The notes beneath the pieces are model-generated. The model did no database searches. It saw only the letters and a list, made by a program, of their open reading frames with translations, and had not been told where the DNA came from. Positions 1 to 13,700 of a stretch of 64,000 nt of DNA are shown here, one piece after another. This stretch comes from Megalobrama amblycephala. Taxonomy: Eukaryota > Chordata > Actinopteri > Cypriniformes > Xenocyprididae. The stretch lies in the NCBI RefSeq assembly GCF_018812025.1, contig NC_063062.1, forward strand, positions 40,392,340 through 40,456,339. Direction: 5' to 3'. Every line of letters begins with the position of its first letter. Positions within the stretch are counted from its first letter, which is position 1. The translations under genes and the position numbers were made by a program.

Positions 1-290
1 ACCTCTAGGACCATGAGTCGAACATGCCCATCGAGTTTGGTTCCGATCGGCCTCCGTTAACCTTGTCTAATAGGTGCTCAAACTTCATTGGCCGATGGCG
101 GCCATGTTTTTTGAGATAGGCCAATATCCTCATAGACCATCATGCCCCCTTGGACCAAGACACTGCATGCCAAATTTCAAGTCGATCGGACTAACGTTTG
201 CGTAGTTACAGCTGTTTTCATGCTTTTTTTGTGTTATAGCGCCACCTAGTGTCCAATCGACGCAATTTTAAGCCACATTTTAAAAATTAT
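1..290. repeat. Probable dispersed fish repeat fragment
   Basis: The segment carries the phrases TTTCAAGTCGATCGGACTAA and GCGCCACCTAGTG, which I recall from interspersed repeats in cyprinid genomes. It has no usable reading frame. The left boundary is outside the window. The family name is not known to me. Confidence 0.35.
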
Positions 291-489
291 TTTCATGATG
301 TTATCACAACATTTTTTCTTTTGTCAAATCAACTTAGATAATTAATGTAGTTCAGATTACATAATATTTTGAGTTTCTGTTGATGAACTCGATCGTCTTC
401 ATTGTATTAACTCAAATTTTTAATTTCAATGAACTAAAGCAACCAGGTACCTTATTTTTTTAAGTTAAACCAACAACTCTTTTTTACAG

Positions 490-1135
490 TGTGTTGATTG
501 TTAGTTCATGTCAGCTCAAGTTCATTAAATAATATTAACAGCCACAACTATTGATTTTAATAATGCATTAGTTAATGCTGAAATTAACATAAACTCAGAT
601 TAACAAATGCATTGGAAGTATTGTTCATGTTAACTAATTAATGTTAACAAATGGAAACTTGTCTTACAGATAATATATATTTATTAAATTAATATAAAGT
701 ATAACATTAATCAATTAAAACAAAGAAAAACAATGCAAAAAAAATATTCCATGTTGATTTATTACTCCCATTTTTTGTTGAGAATATTTGGCATTGGCAA
801 GTATGTATATTTATTTAGTCATAAGGATTACTGTATATTGTAACTCAAATTTAATTTTAGTTAAATTTAATTTACAATAAGGTTCATTAGTTAAACATTA
901 GTTAATTTATTAACTATGAACTAACCATGAGACATTTGTTACTGTATTTACTAATCTTCGTTAATGTTAGTTAATGAAAATACAGCTGTTCATTGTTCAC
1001 AGTGCATTAACTAATGTTGAGAAGATTTTAATAATGTTGAAATATTGAAGATTAATAAATGCTGTATAAGTGCAGTTCATTATTAGTTCATGTTAACTAA
1101 CGAACGTTATTGTAAAGTGTTACCGAAATGCTTTA
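490..1135. repeat. AT-rich repeat built on TTAGTTAATGTTAACTAA-type motifs
   Basis: Words such as TTAGTTAATG and GTTAACTAA recur many times on both strands. The end at about 1110-1125 (TTATTGTAAAGTGTTACCG) matches the terminus style of a common fish DNA transposon. Similar words return at 2,690-2,880 and at 53,695-53,755. No gene is seen between 1 and 1,990. Confidence 0.5.
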
Positions 1136-1597
1136 TGTCTTAAGTTGCACTAATAAATGATCTGCAGGAAAGAAATCACTGATTGTTCCAGTTTTGTACA
1201 TTCAGAAGAAAGTAAACGAACAGTTTTTAGGGATGATGCTCCCTCTTGTGTTCTTTTCACTTTCAGGTATTTTAGCATGTGGAACGTTAGGTTTATTCAA
1301 AACTGCTGGCTGCTTTTAGGTCAGATTTAAAAGCAAATGAAGTGCAATAATAGTCATGATGTTCAGTCTGAGCTGCAGAAGCACACGAGCGCCTCCTCTT
1401 GAATTTAACAAACCTGCAGCAAATGAAGTTTCAAAGGCTGTGAAACATCTTGTGCATTTATAGATCAAAGCTCAAGGTTATATATGCAGTCAGAAAAATG
1501 ATTATTACAGGATTGCTAAAGATCCATATGACAAACTAACTGAAGTGAAATGAATTAGTTAAAACATAACCCTATTTACAAAGCAAAGAAATTTGTC

Positions 1598-1599
<2 letters not shown>

Positions 1600-1647
<48 letters not shown>
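1600..1647. repeat. (TG)n microsatellite
   Basis: An uninterrupted TG dinucleotide run of about 48 bases. It is simple sequence and supports no protein. Confidence 0.95.
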
Positions 1648-1651
<4 letters not shown>

Positions 1652-1989
1652 GTATTTATTACTTTGTTGGGCCCGGTGACCTGGAGCACACCAACAGTAT
1701 GGGGTCCAACAGCCTTGTGGGGCCCAAAATAGTGGGCCCCACACCGTTTTTCATTTAAACTGCCTCAGTAGCCTGTCCTGATATGCCTCATGCTTTTTTT
1801 TCACTTACCCCACAAAGTGACAAAGTATGGTTACGTGTGTTACACACTTTTTGCTCTCTATCGCCCCCATATCTGAGAGTGGGGTATTGCAGCAGATACA
1901 CACTACCGGAAGTGTGTGTCGTTTTAGCTCACGGAAGGGAGGAGCTGATTAGTTTTAGTCATAAACAGTGTTAATTCCTTTTGTAAAAT

Positions 1990-2560
1990 CTATAATTCAA
2001 CATGTTTGGACTCTGTACCAACTGAAGAAACTCAACAGGTAACTTATGTTTATATTATTTGACTGTGCATTTGATTTAGTTCAATTCCTACCCATATCGA
2101 CAGAATGATGCTTAATGAAATACCATTTTAATCACACGGCTAATTGCTAATAGCCCACGGAAAGGGAGGGGCCATTTAAATGGGCTGTTTTACGGCATTT
2201 CAACCGGAAGTTCCACGCGGGTTAACACTGTACAAACGGAAGAACGTCTTCGTGTGAGCAACAGGTGGGTTTATATTGTATATATATATATATTTATTAT
2301 ATACTTTTTGACTGTACATTTGATTTAGTTTCGTGTCAGTTCCTACCCAGTATGATGTTTAATGAAGTGACGTTACTTTTTTAATTAGATCGCTGGTGGC
2401 TAATAGCCCGTGGAAAGAGGGACACATCACATTTACTGCATTTTCACAAGGTTTAACGCTGTCCAACCGAAGTAACGTAATGTCTTCATGTGAATAACTG
2501 GTAGGTTTATAGTATTTGACTTCGTAACATGAGGTAGTTCGTTTCTCCATTTCGTTACGC
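1990..2560 (+). promoter_or_regulatory. Triplicated block upstream of the SET gene, candidate alternative 5' UTR exons
   Basis: Three imperfect copies of a block about 226-236 bp long follow one another. Each contains a GAAG-AACGT/CTTC-like stretch, a donor-like site (GT at 2039, 2265 and 2501) and then TTTATA...TTTGACT...TTTGATTTAG. The next good acceptor is just before 3045, where the first coding exon starts, so each copy could supply a 5' UTR exon or a promoter. This is inferred; no TATA box or transcript evidence is visible. Confidence 0.35.
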
Positions 2561-3049
2561 ATCAAATTGATGGTTAATAATGTGCTATTTTATTCAGATC
2601 GCTAGCTGCTAATCTGCTAATCGTTAGCTGATAATGGTGATGACAGAATAAGAAAGAAGCATTTTTTTTTTAATTGCAGTTGATAATTTGACTACGTTTT
2701 CTTGGTAAAATTTATTTAGTTAACATTAAGCGTCATTGGTTAACATTTGTTAAGTAAGTTAACATGAACTAATATTAAATCAAAAGTTGTGCTTGTTAAC
2801 ATTATGTTCTGTGAATTACCATGACCTAATGAACGACTATACTTTAATTAACATTAACAAAGATTAACAAATGCTGTAATATATGTATTGTTCCTTGTTT
2901 GTACATTAATGCCAGTGACAACTCCACTTAGATCTTAAACCAATGAATATTACTTGAAATTGCTTGAGTTTTTTTCTCTTATGCTAAATTAATGCTGTTT
3001 TTTCACTGTGGGTGTGTCTGTGTATTTTTACTTTTTTAACATAGCCATA

Positions 3050-4323
3050 ATGTCCAGAAGATGTAAGAGGATACGGCCTGCAGACGAAGCAAGGTCTTAT
3101 ATTTTGTCTTCAAGTGACAAGCCAGAGTTTGTGGAACGATTTATTGATAGAAACAAAGGTATATTACATGTGCATTTATCAGTACATGTCATTAGCATGC
3201 ACTTACATAATTATGTATGATTTGTATTTGGGGAAATGGTTTAGTTTTTAGTTTAGTATAGTTTTTAATTTATTTTTCAAAAGATTTATGAAAGTGGCCA
3301 CATTGTGTTATTACTCTGAATTCCTAGCTTTAACTCCTTGATTATAAAGGCAGTAAGCTTTAGCATTACTTTAGTATGGTTATATTACATGAAATTGACA
3401 ATCTGTGGGTTATTTTTATGTAAAGTGTTAAGACAACAACTTTTTCTTCCAATTAAATGTATTTCTAATGATATATTCTTATAGGTAGAGGAGTGTTTTC
3501 TACCCAGCCTGTTGAACCGGGAGCTTTTGTCTTAGAATATAGGGGGGAACTCATCACAGCAGAGGAATGCCAGGCCAGAAACTACACAGAGTTACAGAGC
3601 ACATTTCTGTTTGATTTTGAATGGCAGCAACGTCACTGGTGGTGAGTATGTCAAGATACATGTTTTGAAAGATCTGTGAAATTCTAACAAAGACATGCAA
3701 CACTCTTTTGAATGAGCAAAAGCAGGACTAATCTGGACATCAGCAGTTAACTCTGATGATACGTCTTGAAGTCCCCCTGTACTGCCTGTTTTTCTGCCTG
3801 TTCTGTGGTACTCTGCAGTCTTAACTTAAAATACTCAGCAATGGTATTGACTGAATTTGAACATGGTTTGTCTCAAAGCATATAGAACAATACACTGACA
3901 TATTATCAACAATAAAATCTTTCACTACGGGGGATGAGAAGCACTTTTTGGGACTTTCTGCTTTTTATGTCATACAGTTATATTTGTTGTGTAATTTAAA
4001 TGACTCTTACATGTATGTATGTGCAAATGTGTAACATTTGTGCACATAATATTGTAGTTCAATGTTTAAAGGGTTTTCTTTAAACGATCTTTCAAAGTTT
4101 TTTTTTTTTTTTTTTTATATACCTTTTTAGTATTGATGCATCCAAAGAAGATGGATCCCTTGGAAGACTGTGTAATGACAATCACAAATCTCCCAACTGC
4201 TCTATGAAAAAAATCATAGTAAATAACAGGCCACATTTATGTCTATTTGCCGTGAAAAGAATTGAAATAGGAAGTGAAATTGAATATAACTATGGTGATG
4301 CACAATGGCCATGGCGTAACAAG
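3050..4323 (+). CDS. SET-domain exons (KMT5A/SETD8-like lysine methyltransferase)
   Basis: Three exons (3050-3158, 3485-3641, 4131-4323) encode 153 residues. The start ATG at 3050 lies five bases after an acceptor AG. Visible SET signatures are EYRGELITAEEC, the GRL-N-D-NH-SPNC core that corresponds to the NHS-pocket motif, LCLFAVKRIEIGSEIEYNYG with the catalytic-type Tyr, and a closing PWR. SET proteins of this type transfer a methyl group from S-adenosylmethionine to lysine, with histone H4K20 the known target of KMT5A. The target here is unknown. No post-SET zinc cluster is seen. The last exon ends in phase 0, which is what the repeated 96-nt exons downstream need. Confidence 0.85.
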
Positions 4324-7300
4324 GTGAGTTAGATTAGTCATGTTATTTTATTATTTAATTTAAAAAAAAATGTAAAAATGTGTTGAGTAGCACAGCTACT
4401 TTATATATATATATCAATCTTTTTGTCTGATTTCCAGGGTCCAAAGAAGCAGGCTTCTGCTCTAGAGACCGACACGTCCCTGACAGATCACCCATCCCAT
4501 GATGACCCAAAAATGCATGATGAAATCACACAGGTAAAGGAGTAATGCAGACAGGTTTCTCACTGGTTAAGCGTCTCACACACACGTTTCTAGTCTGGGC
4601 CTTATGGGGCCCTCCCTCAAACTAATGAATTTACAGTTAAGTTCTCACACACACACATTTCTAGTCTGGGCTTTATGGGGCCCTCACGTATGGATCTCAG
4701 TCTAAGTGATTTTATATCACTGAAACAGCACCTGTCATTATTTAAACTGAACTTATTGCAGGTGTAATTCAACACTTTACAAGCTGCTACATGTTCAGAT
4801 TGAGTATTTTATATATATTCCTCTGGATCATCTTATATGTTCCTGTGACACTTGCTGTTACCTCTAGGAAAGCTCTGTGTATGTTTAAATTTCAACTATA
4901 TGCTAGTTGAGAGACTGTTTTTACATGAGAGGTCTTGTGTCACTTGTAAATGCCTGAATACAGTACATATGTAAGTTCTTCACAGGTTCTTGTTCTGTTT
5001 TAGTCTGATTTCCAGGGTCCAAAGAAGCAGGCTTCTGCTCTAGAGACCGACACGTCCCTGACAGATCACCCATCCCATGATGACCCAAAAATGCATGATG
5101 AAATCACACAGGTAAAGGAGTAATGCAGACAGGTTTCTCACTGGTTAAGCGTCACACACACACGTTTCTAGTCTGGGCCTTATGGGGCCCTCCCTCAAAC
5201 TAATGAATTTACAGTTAAGTTCTCACACACACACATTTCTAGTCTGGGCTTTATGGGGCCCTCACGTATGGATCTCAGTCTAAGTGATTTTATATCACTG
5301 AAACAGCACCTGTCATTATTTAAACTGAACTTATTGCAGGTGTAATTCAACACTTTACAAGCTGCTACATGTTCAGATTGAGTATTTTAAATATATTCCT
5401 CTGGATCATCTTATATGTTCCTGTGACACTTGCTGTTACCTCTAGGAAAGCTCTGTGTATGTTTAAATTTCAACTATATGCTAGTTGAGAGACTGTTTTT
5501 ACATGAGAGGTCTTGTGTCACTTATAAATGCCTGAATACAGTACATATGTAAGTTCTTCACAGGTTCTTGTTCTGTTTTAGTCTGATTTCCAGGGTCCAA
5601 AGAAGCAGGCTTCTGCTCTAGAGACCGACACGTCCCTGACAGATCACCCATCCCATGATGACCCAAAAATGCATGATGAAATCACACAGGTAAAGGAGTA
5701 ATGCAGACAGGTTTCTCACTGGTTAAGCGTCTCACACACACGTTTCTAGTCTGGGCCTTATGGGGCCCTCCCTCAAACTAATGAATTTACAGTTAAGTTC
5801 TCACACACACACATTTCTAGTCTGGGCTTTATGGGGCCCTCACGTATGGATCTCAGTCTAAGTGATTTTATATCACTGAAACAGCACCTGTCATTATTTA
5901 AACTGAACTTATTGCAGGTGTAATTCAACACTTTACAAGCTGCTACATGTTCAGATTGAGTATTTTAAATATATTCCTCTGGATCATCTTATATGTTCCT
6001 GTGACACTTGCTGTTACCTCTAGGAAAGCTCTGTGTATGTTTAAATTTCAACTATATGCTAGTTGAGAGACTGTTTTTACATGAGAGGTCTTGTGTCACT
6101 TATAAATGCCTGAATACAGTACATATGTAAGTTCTTCACAGGTTCTTGTTCTGTTTTAGTCTGATTTCCAGGGTCCAAAGAAGCAGGCTTCTGCTCTAGA
6201 GACCGACACGTCCCTGACAGATCACCCATCCCATGATGACCCAAAAATGCATGATGAAATCACACAGGTAAAGGAGTAATGCAGACAGGTTTCTCACTGG
6301 TTAAGCGTCTCACACACACGTTTCTAGTCTGGGCCTTATGGGGCCCTCCCTCAAACTAATGAATTTACAGTTAAGTTCTCACACACACACATTTCTAGTC
6401 TGGGCTTTATGGGGCCCTCACGTATGGATCTCAGTCTAAGTGATTTTATATCACTGAAACAGCACCTGTCATTATTTAAACTGAACTTATTGCAGGTGTA
6501 ATTCAACACTTTACAAGCTGCTACATGTTCAGATTGAGTATTTTATATATATTCCTCTGGATCATCTTATATGTTCCTGTGACACTTGCTGTTACCTCTA
6601 GGAAAGCTCTGTGTATGTTTAAATTTCAACTATATGCTAGTTGAGAGACTGTTTTTACATGAGAGGTCTTGTGTCACTTGTAAATGCCTGAATACAGTAC
6701 ATATGTAAGTTCTTCACAGGTTCTTGTTCTGTTTTAGTCTGATTTCCAGGGTCCAAAGAAGCAGGCTTCTGCTCTAGAGACCGACACGTCCCTGACAGAT
6801 CACCCATCCCATGATGACCCAAAAATGCATGATGAAATCACACAGGTAAAGGAGTAATGCAGACAGGTTTCTCACTGGTTAAGCGTCTCACACACACGTT
6901 TCTAGTCTGGGCCTTATGGGGCCCTCCCTCAAACTAATGAATTTACAGTTAAGTTCTCACACACACACATTTCTAGTCTGGGCTTTATGGGGCCCTCACG
7001 TATGGATCTCAGTCTAAGTGATTTTATATCACTGAAACAGCACCTGTCATTATTTAAACTGAACTTATTGCAGGTGTAATTCAACACTTTACAAGCTGCT
7101 ACATGTTCAGATTGAGTATTTTATATATATTCCTCTGGATCATCTTATATGTTCCTGTGACACTTGCTGTTACCTCTAGGAAAGCTCTGTGTATGTTTAA
7201 ATTTCAACTATATGCTAGTTGAGAGACTGTTTTTACATGAGAGGTCTTGTGTCACTTGTAAATGCCTGAATACAGTACATATGTAAGTTCTTCACAGGTT

Positions 7301-10300
7301 CTTGTTCTGTTTTAGTCTGATTTCCAGGGTCCAAAGAAGCAGGCTTCTGCTCTAGAGACCGACACGTCCCTGACAGATCACCCATCCCATGATGACCCAA
7401 AAATGCATGATGAAATCACACAGGTAAAGGAGTAATGCAGACAGGTTTCTCACTGGTTAAGCGTCTCACACACACGTTTCTAGTCTGGGCCTTATGGGGC
7501 CCTCCCTCAAACTAATGAATTTACAGTTAAGTTCTCACACACACACATTTCTAGTCTGGGCTTTATGGGGCCCTCACGTATGGATCTCAGTCTAAGTGAT
7601 TTTATATCACTGAAACAGCACCTGTCATTATTTAAACTGAACTTATTGCAGGTGTAATTCAACACTTTACAAGCTGCTACATGTTCAGATTGAGTATTTT
7701 ATATATATTCCTCTGGATCATCTTATATGTTCCTGTGACACTTGCTGTTACCTCTAGGAAAGCTCTGTGTATGTTTAAATTTCAACTATATGCTAGTTGA
7801 GAGACTGTTTTTACATGAGAGGTCTTGTGTCACTTGTAAATGCCTGAATACAGTACATATGTAAGTTCTTCACAGGTTCTTGTTCTGTTTTAGTCTGATT
7901 TCCAGGGTCCAAAGAAGCAGGCTTCTGCTCTAGAGACCGACACGTCCCTGACAGATCACCCATCCCATGATGACCCAAAAATGCATGATGAAATCACACA
8001 GGTAAAGGAGTAATGCAGACAGGTTTCTCACTGGTTAAGCGTCTCACACACACGTTTCTAGTCTGGGCCTTATGGGGCCCTCCCTCAAACTAATGAATTT
8101 ACAGTTAAGTTCTCACACACACACATTTCTAGTCTGGGCTTTATGGGGCCCTCACGTATGGATCTCAGTCTAAGTGATTTTATATCACTGAAACAGCACC
8201 TGTCATTATTTAAACTGAACTTATTGCAGGTGTAATTCAACACTTTACAAGCTGCTACATGTTCAGATTGAGTATTTTATATATATTCCTCTGGATCATC
8301 TTATATGTTCCTGTGACACTTGCTGTTACCTCTAGGAAAGCTCTGTGTATGTTTAAATTTCAACTATATGCTAGTTGAGAGACTGTTTTTACATGAGAGG
8401 TCTTGTGTCACTTGTAAATGCCTGAATACAGTACATATGTAAGTTCTTCACAGGTTCTTGTTCTGTTTTAGTCTGATTTCCAGGGTCCAAAGAAGCAGGC
8501 TTCTGCTCTAGAGACCGACACGTCCCTGACAGATCACCCATCCCATGATGACCCAAAAATGCATGATGAAATCACACAGGTAAAGGAGTAATGCAGACAG
8601 GTTTCTCACTGGTTAAGCGTCTCACACACACGTTTCTAGTCTGGGCCTTATGGGGCCCTCCCTCAAACTAATGAATTTACAGTTAAGTTCTCACACACAC
8701 ACATTTCTAGTCTGGGCTTTATGGGGCCCTCACGTATGGATCTCAGTCTAAGTGATTTTATATCACTGAAACAGCACCTGTCATTATTTAAACTGAACTT
8801 ATTGCAGGTGTAATTCAACACTTTACAAGCTGCTACATGTTCAGATTGAGTATTTTATATATATTCCTCTGGATCATCTTATATGTTCCTGTGACACTTG
8901 CTGTTACCTCTAGGAAAGCTCTGTGTATGTTTAAATTTCAACTATATGCTAGTTGAGAGACTGTTTTTACATGAGAGGTCTTGTGTCACTTATAAATGCC
9001 TGAATACAGTACATATGTAAGTTCTTCACAGGTTCTTGTTCTGTTTTAGTCTGATTTCCAGGGTCCAAAGAAGCAGGCTTCTGCTCTAGAGACCGACACG
9101 TCCCTGACAGATCACCCATCCCATGATGACCCAAAAATGCATGATGAAATCACACAGGTAAAGGAGTAATGCAGACAGGTTTCTCACTGGTTAAGCGTCT
9201 CACACACACGTTTCTAGTCTGGGCCTTATGGGGCCCTCCCTCAAACTAATGAATTTACAGTTAAGTTCTCACACACACACATTTCTAGTCTGGGCTTTAT
9301 GGGGCCCTCACGTATGGATCTCAGTCTAAGTGATTTTATATCACTGAAACAGCACCTGTCATTATTTAAACTGAACTTATTGCAGGTGTAATTCAACACT
9401 TTACAAGCTGCTACATGTTCAGATTGAGTATTTTAAATATATTCCTCTGGATCATCTTATATGTTCCTGTGACACTTGCTGTTACCTCTAGGAAAGCTCT
9501 GTGTATGTTTAAATTTCAACTATATGCTAGTTGAGAGACTGTTTTTACATGAGAGGTCTTGTGTCACTTGTAAATGCCTGAATACAGTACATATGTAAGT
9601 TCTTCACAGGTTCTTGTTCTGTTTTAGTCTGATTTCCAGGGTCCAAAGAAGCAGGCTTCTGCTCTAGAGACCGACACGTCCCTGACAGATCACCCATCCC
9701 ATGATGACCCAAAAATGCATGATGAAATCACACAGGTAAAGGAGTAATGCAGACAGGTTTCTCACTGGTTAAGCGTCTCACACACACGTTTCTAGTCTGG
9801 GCCTTATGGGGCCCTCCCTCAAACTAATGAATTTACAGTTAAGTTCTCACACACACACATTTCTAGTCTGGGCTTTATGGGGCCCTCACGTATGGATCTC
9901 AGTCTAAGTGATTTTATATCACTGAAACAGCACCTGTCATTATTTAAACTGAACTTATTGCAGGTGTAATTCAACACTTTACAAGCTGCTACATGTTCAG
10001 ATTGAGTATTTTAAATATATTCCTCTGGATCATCTTATATGTTCCTGTGACACTTGCTGTTACCTCTAGGTAGGGCTGCACAATTAATCGAATTTCTAAT
10101 TGCAATCACAATTATGGATGCCAAGATTACTGTCTGGCAGCAGATGGCACTAAACATAATTCAGCCATTACCCTAGAGACCTCGTAAACTAAACCGTTTT
10201 CTGTTTCTGAAAAGTGTTTAAATGATTTAAATAGATATTAAATAGATACAGATTGTGTATTTGCTATAGTGTTCATCACTGTGCCAAATACTTAAATATT

Positions 10301-10689
10301 TAGACTTAATAGGCTATTTATTTTCAAACTTTTTTACATTTTAATCTGGACTACAACATGCCCTAGATATTGTCTGAAAGTGTTTGGTTTTTTTGGGGGG
10401 TTTTTTCGGTCAAACTTTACATTACGGCTTCATTAGTTAACAAACTGCCAATGAAAAATTGATTCTAAACATTAATTAGTCTTAGGTAATTCCAATTTTA
10501 ACACTGTTAAAATCAAAAGTTGCAACTGTTTAATGAGCTAACGACTAGGAGATGTAACAAAGATGAATAACTTGTGTAGCAAATGTAGCTATTGCTCATT
10601 TTGAATTTGAATGCATTAACTAACTGAGATCTTATTGTAAAATGATACCTATTGGTCTTTATAGTTCTTTTGCATTTTAATCTGTGTAC

Positions 10690-10720
<31 letters not shown>

Positions 10721-13700
10721 TTTATACATCTTTTGTCTATTGCTTAATTGTATTTAAATGTTCTGTTATTTTTGTTGTAAGAAAATGGTTATTAAACCTG
10801 TTATACTGTATTATGACAACACATTTTTGCGAATAAGTTTGTGTCGTGATAATACCATTAGGGCTGGTCAGAATACCTTTTTTTTTTTTTTTTTTTTTTT
10901 TTTGATTCGCAGCTCAGTAGTAAACGGCACTGAATATTCAAAGCTTCAGCGGGAGGGGGCTGAAGATATTTTTATTAAAGGCATGTGTAACGAGTATAAA
11001 TATGGTGTGGCCCCTTTAAGAGCTGCACACTCTTGGTTGAACTGTGTCGAACTCGAACACATGTATGTGGGTTATTTCTGTTTTTCTGTTGCTCATTTAA
11101 AAGTTATTTTTAATGTGTATTTATTTTAATTCTATTTAGATGTTTACTGAAGGGTTTGGCCTGGTAAATTATTCCGAAAGTGATGAGACTGATGATGAGA
11201 AAGACAACCCTACCTCTTTTGTTCGACAAAAGACAAGGAATGAAAACATTCAGGTATGCCTCAGATGCAGTACTTTAAATTCTTGTGTAAAGTTTTTCTA
11301 AATAGTTCAAACATTTTTTTCCCTGTGACTGGTTTTAATAGAGTGTAAGCAAAAATGTATAATCGTACATTAAAATGACTCCCTTTTTGCCAGATGGATG
11401 GGGTACCTGATTATTCTGACCCTCTGTTTGACTCGAGTGAGAGTATAGTTGATGAAACTGATGAGGAGTCCAGTTCTCAATCAGACAAAGTTGTTCCAAA
11501 GCGAAGGACAAAAAGCATTTCGGTATGCAAATGATTTTATTAAATGATTTTGATAGAATGTGAACAACCATACCATGACCAAACTCCCTATTTGCAGATG
11601 GATAAAGTACCAGATTGTTCTGTTCCAAGTGATGAAAGCACAGATGAGATTGACACTATGTCGGAAATGGCTCCACAAAGGCCAAAGAGAAGCTGTCACC
11701 ATCCTGTAAGCCTAATTTTTTTATGCTTTGTTACTTAATGGTTGATGCTACCCAAACTCCAGATTTTGTATGTAACCGACCCGGAAACGGCATTCCTTAC
11801 GTCACGACTTAACAAGCGAATAAGGTCTCCATAAACGTAAACTTCAAATACCTTTCATAGTCAAACTATACTAACAGTAACTTAAGATTTCTCATCCATT
11901 AACATGATGCCAGTCCATTGTTGCTCCAAATAATATTGAAAGGGGTGTGCCACCTTATGCTTTTCTCTATATTTGGCACACTGTCAATGATTTTAGTCTC
12001 TTGGTCTAACTTTTAATTAATAGTTCATTTTTAATTTCTAATTTAATTTACTTGTTTAAAAGCTCTCTACATTTTTACCTAGGTTCCTTACAGAATGTAT
12101 GTCATCCCAACATGCAGTAGGCAGTTCATTGTTTAGTCAGTTTTTCATGCTAAAGTTTATATATACATATATACACATTGAATGGAAATTGATTGCAACC
12201 AACAGTTTTAAGACTTGTATGTCGTTCAGGCTGGCTAATGGTAATCTATGCTTGTCCAATTGAAACTAAATGCTCTGTGTTTGTAATAAACAATATATAA
12301 CATTATAAACCTATTAAGTAGTGCAAACTTCTGGTCAAAATGAGTGATCTGTATTTATTTCTATCATGTTATGAAGGATCACTAATGCACATAAATGATT
12401 GATGACCTTCATTTTGGGGGACTAATCCTGTTAACCTTTTCTTTTTCTTTTTTGAAAGATTCAAAGGCATCTTGTAGAATCAGATGACTCATGTGGCGAT
12501 AGCGAAGATGAGTATATTCCAGATCCCAGGGAGGAAAGTACAGGGGAAAGCAATGACAGTGACTGCAGCTTGAAGTTATCTCTGGAAAATAAACCAAAGT
12601 CATCTATTAGTCAAAGCAGAAGCAAGTCATCAAGTAAGAGCAGGTGCAAGTCTTCAGGTCAGAGCCAATTTGAGTCCAGTCAGAGCAGAAGATTTGAAAC
12701 AAGTCAAGACTCTGTGCAAAGATTTTCCAATAGCAGAGATGAAAGAAGCAGAGAGAAAACAGGGCAAACATATAGTAAGAAGGCGATGAGTGTTTCAGTT
12801 CCTCTTGAAGAGCCCTCTGTCTATGTTAATGAAGTTTTAAAAAAAGAAGATGGGTCTAGAAGATACAACAAGAAGCATCACTGCTTGTTTTGTAGCCAAG
12901 TTGTTCAGAAAATGTCCAGACACTTGTCACGTAAACACAGCGACGTAGTTGAAGTTGCTAAAGCATTAAGTTTGCCAAAGAACTCGAAAGAAAGGAGACT
13001 ACAGTTAGATTATATCCGAAACAAAGGAAACTTTGAGCACAACGTTGAAGTTTTGGAGAGCCGCAAAGGCCAACTCATCCCATGGAAGCAACCAAAGAAA
13101 AAAACTGAAGGACAAGAATTTACGCACTGTGTTTACTGCTACGGACTGTTCCGAAAAAAAGTGATGTGGAGACATTTTAAGGTTTGCAATTTTAAGCCTC
13201 AGGGCAAAAACTCTAAACGAGGAAAATCCAGAGTTCAAGCGTTGTGTGCTTTTGCAGAACCTGCTCCAGCTGGTTTTAGTGACGCATACTGGAAGTTCCT
13301 GAGCGAAATGAACCAGGACGAAGTTGCAGTTGCAGTTAAGGAAGACCGCTGCATTCTTGAGTATGGTCTCAGATTATTCAGTAAGAATGAGCACGTAACT
13401 AGCCAACATCAATATATCAGACAGAAACTCAGAGAGCTTGCCAGGCTGGTACTTGAAGCAAAAAAGGTGACGCATGTGAAGTCAATAAAAGAACTCATAA
13501 AACCTGAAAAGTACAGTCAGGTTGTCAGAGCTACAAGATGCCTTGCTGGTTTTAGTGACACAACTGGCAAATATAAACGTCCATCTCTTGCTCGCAAAGT
13601 TGGGCATGGCTTGCATGCTTTAGCTATGTTTATCAAGTCTGAAGGACTGATGAGGAAAGATCAACAGACTGCCAAAGATGCTGAGGAATTTGCACTGTTA

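Noticed and set aside
1559..1744. Frame with a long Thr-His run
   Set aside because: The run is the (TG)n microsatellite read on the minus strand.
4438..10068. Regularly spaced repeats as a CRISPR array
   Set aside because: The period is 578 bp, the spacers are identical introns, and exon signals flank every unit. It is a eukaryotic exon array.
11544..11738. 64-codon frame starting at 11544
   Set aside because: Only 11598-11705 is exon-like with acceptor and donor. The start lies in the intron.
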